Below, in pieces: positions 1 to 7,104 of a DNA stretch of 14,385 nucleotides. The position numbers and the translations under genes are program-made. A model generated the notes under the pieces. It did not search any database and was not told the origin of the DNA. It was given only the letters and a program-made list of their open reading frames with translations. Numbering within the stretch: position 1 is the first letter of the stretch; every line of letters starts with the position of its first letter. The stretch is taken from the NCBI GenBank assembly GCA_029865515.1, contig JAOUGQ010000056.1:1-14385 (forward strand). Direction: 5' to 3'. The DNA is from Nitrospirota bacterium (GTDB taxonomy: Bacteria; Nitrospirota; Nitrospiria; Nitrospirales; UBA8639).

Positions 1-559
1 GAAGATCCTCATATTGCTGAGAGGCCAACATATGTTCCAATCGTCGCCGCATGTTTTGACGAAGATCCTGGCTTCTTTGAGTCAATTGGCGGAGTTCGGG
101 AGTCGCAGATTCTCGAAGATGGCCATTAAGATCGATACAAGAATCAATCGTTTGTTTCACCTGCATCAGATCGTAAAGGTTTTGGGACCGTCCCCCGATC
201 GCGGGAAACGCCGGGTTATGAATCTGTAAAAGATGTTTGGTGGTTTGACTCAGCCCTAAGACGAGGGAAATATCCCGCAGGTCTGCCCCGTCGAGCAGCC
301 CTTCTTTTCCCGCACGAACGAGCAGGTTCCGGATATCCGGGAAACACAATGGCTGTAGAGGATGAGGCCCTTCGAGGATTTGAACCATTTCTGTGGTTTC
401 TTGTTGTTGAACGCGCGCGGACTGGAGGTCAGACACGAAGGTGAGAGCGCGACAACAATCAGCCCCCATGGTGGAAGCGGCTTCATTCGCGAGGAAATCT
501 ATTAATACGCGCCATTCCAGTACCTGCTCAGTTTGTGGGACCATTAAAGAAAAACTCAT
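1..559 (-). CDS. mutS2: Endonuclease MutS2, N-terminal part (partial, runs off left edge)
   Basis: The minus-strand frame stays open from an ATG at 559 to the window edge, giving 186 codons of a protein normally near 780 residues. The start reads MSFSLMVPQTEQVLEWRVLI, followed by family-like stretches: E-T-T-E at about residues 54-57, PLCFPDIRNLL at about 69-79, and an ESATPELRQL segment near residue 150 that corresponds to the conserved D-x-A-S-P-E-L of MutS2. Only the N-terminal helical/lever region lies here; the ATPase and C-terminal Smr nuclease domains would be to the left. MutS2 of this type is linked to suppression of homologous recombination or to rescue of collided ribosomes, depending on species. 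A TGA sits three codons upstream of the ATG in the same frame, so the start cannot be extended. Another Met at residue 6 is possible but has no ribosome site. There is only a weak GAG upstream of the chosen ATG. Family assignment is from remembered motifs, without alignment. Confidence 0.82.
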   Translation of the reverse strand, partial: MSFSLMVPQTEQVLEWRVLIDFLANEAASTMGADCCRALTFVSDLQSARVQQQETTEMVQILEGPHPLQPLCFPDIRNLLVRAGKEGLLDGADLRDISLVLGLSQTTKHLLQIHNPAFPAIGGRSQNLYDLMQVKQTIDSCIDLNGHLRESATPELRQLTQRSQDLRQNMRRRLEHMLASQQYEDL

Positions 560-567
560 ATTGGCTC

Positions 568-596
568 AGTGTAAAAAGGCGTTCATACCGATGCAA
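568..596 (-). promoter_or_regulatory. Candidate sigma70-type promoter for mutS2
   Basis: Reading the minus strand, TTGCAT (596-591) is followed after 17 nt by TACACT (573-568), which matches TATAAT at four of six positions. The mutS2 ATG begins 8 nt after the -10 box, so transcription would start at or next to the start codon. The -35 match is only three of six (TTG). Confidence 0.35.
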
Positions 597-721
597 GCCC
601 TCGATGAAATCGGGGTCTTTCTAGGATGAGGGTTGGGCGAAACGTGCTGAAAATAAACTGGAGAGAAAGGGAAGTCTCTATGAATGGGCTCAAAGATGCA
701 GGGAATATCTGAGATCCTAAG

Positions 722-1153
722 TCATTTCTGTCTTTTCATGGAATCTGCGGAGAGTTTGAGGTCTTCAATAGCTTTTTGAATATTTTCCTTAATGTCCTGC
801 CAGGCGGTTTCGCTATTGTCCCGAAGCCTTTCAATACGAGGGATGAGGGTCTCTTGCTGAGTTTTTAAATGTTCTAATTGGGCCTGAAGCTTGGCTCGGG
901 TTTTTTCTTGCAATTCAAGACTTTGGTCTCGGAGGTTCTGTATTTGCGCATCTAAATCATTTATTTGTTTATTCAGGCTATCGGTTGATAGGTCGGTTCC
1001 TTCGTTTGCAGTTGCCCCTGGGGCTTTGTTGCTTGATGCAGCTTCTGCCGCAACTACTGAAATTCCTGTTACAAGAAACAGACTGGCCATAACCAAGAAT
1101 ATTCCCAGCCTTCGTGTGACACTTCTGGTTTGTTGCAACGAGACACGGTCCAT
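722..1153 (-). CDS. Small exported coiled-coil protein, unknown function
   Basis: This 143-aa protein has a basic N-terminus, a hydrophobic core at about residues 16-35 (LGIFLVMASLFLVTGISVVA) and an Ala-rich stretch with likely signal-peptidase sites (VAAEA-A) near residue 36-38. There is no lipobox cysteine. From about residue 58 to the end it is almost entirely charged and glutamine-rich heptad-like sequence (LNKQINDLDAQIQNLRDQSL and onward), so a long helical coiled coil in the periplasm is likely. No enzymatic motif is visible. The ATG at 1153 is supported by an AAAGGA ribosome site 6-7 nt upstream. It lies on the same strand as mutS2, 162 bp upstream of it, and is divergent from the 408-aa gene at 1312. 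I do not recognise the family; small periplasmic proteins with this make-up are common and usually uncharacterised. Confidence 0.75.
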   Translation of the reverse strand: MDRVSLQQTRSVTRRLGIFLVMASLFLVTGISVVAAEAASSNKAPGATANEGTDLSTDSLNKQINDLDAQIQNLRDQSLELQEKTRAKLQAQLEHLKTQQETLIPRIERLRDNSETAWQDIKENIQKAIEDLKLSADSMKRQK

Positions 1154-1311
1154 ATTGAATCCTTTCTTTCAAAATCCTGTTACTTCAATTCCCTACAAGA
1201 TCTTGAGTGAAATCTTTTCCATCAGGCAGAATTTTTGTAAAAATAGGGTATCATGTCATGGCTTGCCCCAAGTGATGAGTTGCCTTAGAATGCCATCCCG
1301 TAAAAGATCTT

Positions 1312-2538
1312 ATGACTCCAGAAGACGCTCGCGCCTATCTCAATTATCTCCTCACCCTGCATCTTCGCCAGGAAGAGGCCTTTGGACCATTGGCCTTGGC
1401 CTTTGTGAAGGAGAACGATCTTACCCAATTAGCCCTACTTCCTGAAGAACAGTTTAATTTGTTGATGGCGACTGCGACGGTCTTTTCTGCTGAACCCAAA
1501 CGGTATACTATGAAACTGGAACTTCTGCAAAAAGCCTGCCAGATTTTGCCGCAAACACGCTACGACGACCCTGAGTTAGTTCGTGATCTGGAGCATTTGA
1601 TCAAAAAAACTCAGAGTGATCTCCAACGCTACAATGAAGCGATGAAGGTTTCCCGGTCACAATCTCACGATCGGCAAAATCTCATTGTAGAGACTGATGT
1701 CCCTGAATATTTTCTCGAAATTGCTCAAAAGCGTGCCTCTGCGTATTACCAGGAAAAATACCGGTTAACTAAAGAGGCAAAAACTGCCCAGCATTTCGGT
1801 GGAACAGCGAAAAAGTTTGAACCAGAAAATATTGCTATCCATAAAGAATTTCCCGGTGCCTGTGCTCCATTCATCAATGCTAGAACGAATGCTTTTCATG
1901 TCGTATTACCATTTGACTTGAAAATCAGTCGAAGTCCCGAGGATCCGCTTGAAGCCGGGATCCGAATTTTTTATGGGAAAATGGGCTATTCCTTTCCCTT
2001 GCGCTATGAGATGGGTAAATTGTGCAGCTATCATGATGGCCAAGTGTTGGATGTGGACCTTCGTGATCCGAATCTCATCTTTGTTTCTGTATCGGGTATT
2101 AAGGACCCAGAGTTTACCCTGCAATCCTCACGAACTGATCCCTCCCTCCCACCAGAATTGGTCTATCCCATGGCTGTATTAGAACATACCGGCAGCCTGG
2201 GGCCATTTATTCAAGTCAGTTGTAATATCAAAGTGTGGTTCGATGCCTCCATTGTTTCCCTTCTTATTCAAGGGGCGCCAGATTTGAGCGATTATGGATT
2301 ACAGGGGGGCGCAGGCCTTATGACCAGGACCTACGCCTCCGACAAAGTTGAATCATATGTGCAAAACTTGGCTCAACCCTGGCAAGAAGGCTTGAGTTTT
2401 AATTTCATTAATCTGCATCTCCAGTTGAGTCCCGGCATCAAGAGTGCGGTTGTGCCGTTTGGAACACCGATTTTTTCGGTCTATCCCGTGTTAAATCGGC
2501 AAGGCTACCGGTTTGTGGACCGACGTACGATGGACTAA
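1312..2538 (+). CDS. Conserved-looking protein of unknown function, possible DUF6065-like C-terminal domain
   Basis: The 408-aa product has no signal peptide and no membrane segment, so it is probably cytoplasmic. Residues 1-145 look helical (MTPEDARAYLNYLLTLHLRQ, then several amphipathic helices). From about 180 to the end it looks beta-rich, with a sequence of short motifs: FPGACAPFINARTNAFHVVL, then GIRIFYGKMGYSFPL, then GPFIQVSCNIKVWF, and finally FNFINLHLQLSPG followed by VPFGTPIFSVYPVL. The order of these motifs (Asn/Trp-type edge strand, P-x-D, a central 'R/K-x-W' strand, 'F-x-x-N-x-x-L' and 'F-G-x-P-I-F-x-x-x-P') resembles what I remember of DUF6065 proteins, but this is a pattern impression only. 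The ATG at 1312 is the only possible start after an in-frame TGA at 1276; its ribosome site is weak (AAAAGA). rlpA starts 43 bp downstream on the same strand, so the two may be co-transcribed. No function is assigned. Confidence 0.72.
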   Translation: MTPEDARAYLNYLLTLHLRQEEAFGPLALAFVKENDLTQLALLPEEQFNLLMATATVFSAEPKRYTMKLELLQKACQILPQTRYDDPELVRDLEHLIKKTQSDLQRYNEAMKVSRSQSHDRQNLIVETDVPEYFLEIAQKRASAYYQEKYRLTKEAKTAQHFGGTAKKFEPENIAIHKEFPGACAPFINARTNAFHVVLPFDLKISRSPEDPLEAGIRIFYGKMGYSFPLRYEMGKLCSYHDGQVLDVDLRDPNLIFVSVSGIKDPEFTLQSSRTDPSLPPELVYPMAVLEHTGSLGPFIQVSCNIKVWFDASIVSLLIQGAPDLSDYGLQGGAGLMTRTYASDKVESYVQNLAQPWQEGLSFNFINLHLQLSPGIKSAVVPFGTPIFSVYPVLNRQGYRFVDRRTMD

Positions 2539-2581
2539 GCTCCATAAACGGTGTTCCACCATGGGTGGATAAAAGATTTTC

Positions 2582-3328
2582 ATGCTGCCTTCCCTGACTC
2601 TTCCAATTCCAATTTTTCTACTCACTGTCATCTCAAACGATCCTTGCCGTTTGAGGCGGATCAACAGCCTTCCAATACGGTGGATGTGCCTGTTCATGCT
2701 CGGCTTTGTGATGGCTGGATGTGCGGGGGGCTACCATCGAACGGGACCGATTGCGGCGGAGCACTCTCACCGAGGGGTGGCTTCCTGGTATGGTCCAAGT
2801 TTTCATGGGAATCCGACTGCCAACGGGGAGCGCTACGATATGTGGGCGCTGACAGCAGCCCATCGCACGCTGCCATTTGGAACTCTGGTCTTAGTTCAAA
2901 GTGTGGATACCGGAAAATCCGTGACCGTTCGAATCAATGATCGTGGTCCCTTTATTCGAGGCCGGGTCATTGATTTGTCCTATGGCGCCGCCAGGGAACT
3001 GGCCATGATTGGGAAAGGGACTGAGGAGGTCATCTTGACGATCGTGGATTCCCCAAATTCAGGGAATTCAGCCGAATTTTTGAATGGAAGAACTGGCAAT
3101 TATTGGGTTCAGGCTGGCTCATTTTCTACATTAACTCAAGCGGTTTCCTTGCAGGAGCAACTGGCCAACCAATACCCGCAAGTTAGATTGAAGACCGTGA
3201 ACCTTCCATCGGGGCAATGGCACCGGGTTCAGGTTGGGACCTTTCACTCTCAGGAAACGGCCAAAACCGTGGCGACCGACATAGAAAACCGGTTTGATCT
3301 CGCTCCGCTCCTCATTCAAGATAACTAA
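2582..3328 (+). CDS. rlpA: RlpA-like lipoprotein with DPBB and SPOR domains
   Basis: The protein carries a lipoprotein cleavage site (F-V-M-A-G-C, Cys47), a double-psi beta-barrel of the RlpA type at about residues 64-155, and a C-terminal SPOR domain at about 171-246 (YWVQAGSF and HRVQVGTF halves). In the barrel, GVASWYGPSFHG, the TAAHRTLPFGT motif with His94 and the NDRGPF motif with Asp120 match the residues used by RlpA lytic transglycosylases that act on peptide-poor septal peptidoglycan; SPOR domains bind such denuded glycan. It is expected to be anchored in the outer membrane facing the periplasm. The start is uncertain. ATG at 2582 gives 248 aa with an unusually long leader. TTG at 2651 would give 225 aa with a classic lipoprotein signal (basic RR at positions 2-3 and Cys24); neither has a clear Shine-Dalgarno site. 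It probably shares a transcript with the 408-aa gene upstream. Confidence 0.9.
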   Translation: MLPSLTLPIPIFLLTVISNDPCRLRRINSLPIRWMCLFMLGFVMAGCAGGYHRTGPIAAEHSHRGVASWYGPSFHGNPTANGERYDMWALTAAHRTLPFGTLVLVQSVDTGKSVTVRINDRGPFIRGRVIDLSYGAARELAMIGKGTEEVILTIVDSPNSGNSAEFLNGRTGNYWVQAGSFSTLTQAVSLQEQLANQYPQVRLKTVNLPSGQWHRVQVGTFHSQETAKTVATDIENRFDLAPLLIQDN

Positions 3329-3365
3329 TTGAAAAAAAGGGGTTATATTTAAATATTTCCAATAT

Positions 3366-3396
3366 AATTGCCATAAACCAAAACCCTATGGTAATT
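3366..3396 (+). terminator. AT-rich hairpin after rlpA, possible weak terminator
   Basis: AATTGCCATA (3366-3375) pairs with TATGGTAATT (3387-3396) over 10 bp with one G-T pair and an 11-nt loop, 38 nt after the rlpA stop. It is followed only by a mixed TAAAAA run, not a T-tract, so termination in the plus direction would be weak. Confidence 0.3.
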
Positions 3397-3420
3397 TAAA
3401 AACTCAAAATGGTTACTGAG

Positions 3421-3457
3421 GGCTCAAAACATCTCATTAACGATGAGAATTTTGGCC
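3421..3457. repeat. Long imperfect inverted repeat in the rlpA - CorC-family spacer
   Basis: GGCTCAAAACATCTCAT (3421-3437) and ATGAGAATTTTGGCC (3443-3457) pair as 3 + 5 + 6 bp with one bulged T and a small internal loop, around a 5-nt TAACG loop. A short TTATTATG follows. It could be a second terminator for rlpA, an RNA structure in the leader of the next gene, or a protein-binding site. Confidence 0.4.
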
Positions 3458-3580
3458 TTATTATGAATCCCTCTCAAACTCTTCTGATTTCACTCTTCCC
3501 AAAAGCCCGTCTGCAAGACCTTGTAGCCTGCTACGCTGCTACTTCTCCCGTCTGCCCCACCGGAGCTCGTTAATCCATCT

Positions 3581-4852
3581 ATGGATTTTATCGCCGTCCT
3601 TATTTGTTTAGGACTTTCAGCATTTTTCTCCGGCGCTGAGATTGCTTTTTTTTCTATCACCGAAAGCCGTTTGAAATCCTTGGCTGATGAAGGTCGTAAA
3701 GGGGCCAAACTCGGGCTTAAATTACGGTCCAATCCTCAGCGCCTTCTCTCCACAATTTTGATCGGCAACAATTTAGTCAATATCATGGCGGCCTCGATGG
3801 CCACCCTGATTGCCATTCGTCTTTTTGGATCTGAGGCTGTGGCCGTAGCGACTGGATTATTAACGTTTATGGTCTTGTTATTCGGAGAAATTGTCCCTAA
3901 AACGCTCTGTGCGAAACATTCGGAAACGGCTGTGCAATTACTGGCCTACCCCATCTATCTCTTGGAACAATTATTCTTCCCCTTTCTCTATTTTTTGGAA
4001 CCGTTTATTTTGAAACTGACTGGAGGTCGGGGATTAACCGTTCCGTTCATCACGGAAGAAGAACTCAAAATCATGCTTGATGCCGGCGGAAAAGCTGGGG
4101 TCTTGGAAACGGACGAAGTGAGAATGATTAAAAATGTGTTTGATTTTAACGATGTGACGGCTGAAGATGCGATGACTCCACGGATTTATATGTTTGCCCT
4201 CGATGGCCATCAGACATTAGGAGAGGCGCGTGAAGAGTTGTTTAAGGCTAAATATTCCAGGATTCCTATCTATGAGGGGAATCCCGACAATATCACCGCC
4301 ATTCTCTATCGCAGCCATGCCCTGATGGAGCTTGCTCAAAGTCATACGCAACTCACCCTCAAATCATTAGCCAAGCCACCATTATTTATTCCCTCTACTA
4401 AAACGGCAGATGATCTTTTGCGGCAATTTCAACAAGAAAAGCGACATATCGCCATCGTCGTCAATGAATTTGGCGGAGTGATGGGTTTGATTACCGTCGA
4501 AGATCTGCTTGAAGAAGTGGTAGGAGAAATTCTCGATGAAGGCGATCTCAGCGAAGAATGGATTCGCCGAACGGGAAAAAATCAAATATTAGTCGATGGT
4601 CGAACTGAAGTTCGCCGTATCAATGAATTTCTTAAGGTCGAACTCGACGAAGAACAAAATACGATTAGCGGGCTTATCCTTGAAGAATTGGGCCATATTC
4701 CGGCTGTTGGCGAGAAAGTTCATACAGACAATTGCCTCTTAATTGTCCAAGAGGCAGATGAACGCTCTATCAAAGGTGTCCAGATCATCAAGGAAGAACC
4801 TATTCCCGAAACGCCTCCAACCGAACCCTCCACCGTGGCTTCTGAATCGTAA
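3581..4852 (+). CDS. CNNM/CorC (HlyC/CorC) family membrane protein with CBS pair
   Basis: The 423-aa product shows the full family architecture. The DUF21/CNNM transmembrane domain covers about residues 1-190, with FFSGAEIAFFS (16-25), IGNNLVNIMAASMA (61-74) and LFGEIVPKT (100-108), plus four hydrophobic segments at about 3-25, 57-82, 86-106 and 118-143. A CBS pair follows (about 195-255 and 262-318, with GGVMGLITVEDLLEE). A CorC_HlyC accessory domain covers about 333-412. Relatives export or regulate Mg2+ (and sometimes Co2+) and sense ATP-Mg through the CBS module; the older 'hemolysin' name is historical. The ATG at 3581 is the only start after an in-frame TAG at 3524. The nearest GGAG is 15 nt upstream, which is farther than usual. 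The length fits the family. The gene is convergent with ligA and follows a 252-bp structured spacer. The exact transported ion cannot be read from the sequence. Confidence 0.9.
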   Translation: MDFIAVLICLGLSAFFSGAEIAFFSITESRLKSLADEGRKGAKLGLKLRSNPQRLLSTILIGNNLVNIMAASMATLIAIRLFGSEAVAVATGLLTFMVLLFGEIVPKTLCAKHSETAVQLLAYPIYLLEQLFFPFLYFLEPFILKLTGGRGLTVPFITEEELKIMLDAGGKAGVLETDEVRMIKNVFDFNDVTAEDAMTPRIYMFALDGHQTLGEAREELFKAKYSRIPIYEGNPDNITAILYRSHALMELAQSHTQLTLKSLAKPPLFIPSTKTADDLLRQFQQEKRHIAIVVNEFGGVMGLITVEDLLEEVVGEILDEGDLSEEWIRRTGKNQILVDGRTEVRRINEFLKVELDEEQNTISGLILEELGHIPAVGEKVHTDNCLLIVQEADERSIKGVQIIKEEPIPETPPTEPSTVASES

Positions 4853-5037
4853 CTTGGGGCAATCGATTACGTAAGCGTCTAGATTTTTTCAAGAGGTTCC
4901 TGCTTCATCCATTTGTCAGGGACACTGAGGTGAAAATCCGGTTCTTCGTAAGAAAAGAATTCACGTTCTATCGGAATGCTCAGAGTTTCTTAAATTAGTC
5001 AAAAGATAATCGTGTATTATTTATTCTTCTTTAAGGA

Positions 5038-7104
5038 TTAACGATTCCCTCCTTGACTCAATAAGGAAAAATCTTCTTCGTTTAAAATTGTCACTCCTAA
5101 TTGAGTGGCCCTGTCTAACTTAGAGCCGGGATCCTTCCCCGCTACCACATAATCTGTCTGCTTACTGACGCTGGAAGTCACCCGTCCGCCGAGCGACTCA
5201 ATCTTCTGTCTGGCCTCTTCGCGGGTTATGCCCTCCAGTGTTCCAGTCAGTACGAAGATTTTCCCGGTAAGAGGTTGTCCCGTCCTATCCGACATTTTTT
5301 TTATTTCCTGAACCCGTAAACCTAATTTTTTCATGTGCTGGATCACCGCAAGGTTTTGTTCCTCTTGGAAAAAGCATTCCACGCTGGCGGCGATTTCCGG
5401 ACCGATTTCATGTATTTCTTGCAGGTGCTCTTTCGTGGCATTTTGAATGGCGGGTAAAGATCCATAATGGTTAGCCAAGACTTTGGCAATATGGGAGCCC
5501 ACATGTCGAATCCCAAGCCCAATTAAAAATCTAACCAGGGGAGCCTGTTTGCTTTTTTCGATGCCTTCAATGAGTTGAGTCGCCGATTTTTCCGCAAACC
5601 CTTCTAATTCAAGGAGTTGCTCCTTTCGCAAAGAGTACAGATCAGCCAGGTTTCTCACTAACCCTTCATCGACAAACTGTGCAATGGTTTTTTTACCAAG
5701 GCCATCAATATTCATTGCACCCTTGGAAGCATAATGTTCAAGAGATCCTTTTAATTGAGCCGAGCAGACGGTTTGTCCGGTACAATAAAGGATTGGCCCA
5801 TCTTGAATCGTATGCGACTCACAGACCGGACATTGAGTGGGTGGTTGAAAGGGAGTGCCACGCTTTTCACCAGGCACGGGCACTCGTTCCACTACATCCG
5901 GAATGACATCCCCTGCCCGCTCGACCTTGACAGTGTCTCCCATCCGAATATCTTTACGGGCTACTTCTTCCACGTTATGCAGGGAGGCGCGGCTCACCGT
6001 GACTCCCCCGATTTCCACCGGATCCAACAACGCAATCGGGGTGAGAGCGCCTGTGCGTCCAACTGATAGGGCAATGTGTCGTACCTTCGTCAGCTCTTTT
6101 CTGGGAGGAAATTTGTAGGCGATGGCCCAACGCGGACTGCGTGATTTTTCCCCAAGAGACTGCTGCCAATCGAATCGATCCACCTTAATAACGATGCCGT
6201 CAATTTCAAATGGCAGCCCATCCCGTTGTTTGAACATTTCACGATGAAATTCAAGTGTTTCTTGAATTGAGGGACATTGGCGTCGAAATTGAGGAATGGG
6301 TAATCCCCATGTTTTCAGACAGGTAACAGCCTCGAAATGTGTGCTAGGTCGCCCCGATCCAGGACTCAGAAAGTCATAACAGGTAATGGTGAGGGGACGG
6401 GTGGCGGTGATAGACGGGTCCAATTGTCGTAAGGTTCCTGAGGAGGCATTGCGGGGATTGGCAAAAGGCTCTTCCCCCTGTTCCATTAATCGCCGGTTCA
6501 AGTGGTGAAAGTCAGGGAGTTTCATGAAGACCTCTCCCCGCACGACGACATGGGCGGGAAAAGCTTTTCCCGGCCTTAACTGTAAAGGCAACGCGCGAAT
6601 GGTGCGAAGATTGTGCGTTACATCCTCCCCTATCGTGCCGTCCCCTCTGGTTGCTCCTTGCACAAAGATTCCCTTGTCGTAGGTGAGTTCAACGGAGAGC
6701 CCATCGTATTTGGGTTCGGCCGTATAACTCACTTGTTCGATACCCAGTTCCCGGCGAACCCGCTGATCAAACGCCAGCACACTCTCTTCATCCATCTCCG
6801 AATCCAAGCTGAGGAGGGGGAATTCATGGGTGACTTTTTTGAATTGGGCAAGTGGGGCACCCCCAACCCGCTGGGTAGGCGAATCGGGAGTTACCAGGTC
6901 GGGATGTTGTTGTTCTAATGCTTGTAGTTCTCGAAAGAGCTTGTCGTATTCAGCGTCAGAAATTTCCGGACGGCTGTGGACGTAATACAACTCGTCGTGC
7001 CGGCGAATGGCCTGCCGGAGTTGTTGAAGCTTTTCGTGAAGGGCGTTCAAGGCCGGATGAACGGATTCGTCGTTGGAGCTATTCTCGAATAAATCGGGCT
7101 GCAT
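5038..7104 (-). CDS. ligA: NAD-dependent DNA ligase LigA
   Basis: The 688-aa protein matches bacterial LigA throughout. The N-terminal Ia domain has HDELYYVHSRPEISDAEYDK (36-55), which binds the NMN part of NAD. The adenylation domain has the nucleophile Lys132 in KYDG, then GATRGDGTIGEDVT (150-163), FANPRNASSGTLRQLD (214-229) and DGIVIKV (302-308). Next come the OB fold, a four-Cys zinc finger (Cys425, 428, 441, 447), helix-hairpin-helix repeats (NIDGLG at 465-470 through GLGIRHVG at 529-536, EIGPEIA at 566-572) and a C-terminal BRCT domain (about 611-684). It seals nicks in replication and repair. The ATG at 7104 (MQPDLFENSS) lies inside the end of the upstream 631-aa gene, giving a 26-bp overlap, so translation is probably coupled and the gene co-transcribed. 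All key residues are present. Confidence 0.97.
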   Translation of the reverse strand: MQPDLFENSSNDESVHPALNALHEKLQQLRQAIRRHDELYYVHSRPEISDAEYDKLFRELQALEQQHPDLVTPDSPTQRVGGAPLAQFKKVTHEFPLLSLDSEMDEESVLAFDQRVRRELGIEQVSYTAEPKYDGLSVELTYDKGIFVQGATRGDGTIGEDVTHNLRTIRALPLQLRPGKAFPAHVVVRGEVFMKLPDFHHLNRRLMEQGEEPFANPRNASSGTLRQLDPSITATRPLTITCYDFLSPGSGRPSTHFEAVTCLKTWGLPIPQFRRQCPSIQETLEFHREMFKQRDGLPFEIDGIVIKVDRFDWQQSLGEKSRSPRWAIAYKFPPRKELTKVRHIALSVGRTGALTPIALLDPVEIGGVTVSRASLHNVEEVARKDIRMGDTVKVERAGDVIPDVVERVPVPGEKRGTPFQPPTQCPVCESHTIQDGPILYCTGQTVCSAQLKGSLEHYASKGAMNIDGLGKKTIAQFVDEGLVRNLADLYSLRKEQLLELEGFAEKSATQLIEGIEKSKQAPLVRFLIGLGIRHVGSHIAKVLANHYGSLPAIQNATKEHLQEIHEIGPEIAASVECFFQEEQNLAVIQHMKKLGLRVQEIKKMSDRTGQPLTGKIFVLTGTLEGITREEARQKIESLGGRVTSSVSKQTDYVVAGKDPGSKLDRATQLGVTILNEEDFSLLSQGGNR

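Noticed and set aside
680..712. Ten-codon frame (M-N-G-L-K-D-A-G-N-I) with a GGGA upstream, in the spacer before mutS2
   Set aside because: Too short, on the opposite strand to both neighbours, and with no other support.
1249..1254. TATCAT -10-like box upstream of the 408-aa gene
   Set aside because: No acceptable -35 hexamer at 16-18 nt spacing, so a promoter call is not supported.
891..1445. 184-codon plus-strand open frame
   Set aside because: It lies mostly antisense to the coiled-coil gene and overlaps the start of the 408-aa gene; its Arg/Ser/Cys-rich composition is that of a shadow frame.
4879..4989. Minus-strand open frame of about 36 codons downstream of ligA, with protein-like composition (ends K-Q-E-P-L-E-K-I)
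   Set aside because: It has no ATG, GTG or TTG start near its beginning, no ribosome site, and stops close on both sides; probably chance or a remnant.
5004..5022. AT-rich inverted repeat AGATAAT/ATTATTT between the convergent CorC-family gene and ligA
   Set aside because: Only 7 pairs, almost all A-T, with one wobble. It could be a weak bidirectional terminator, but the stem is too weak to call.
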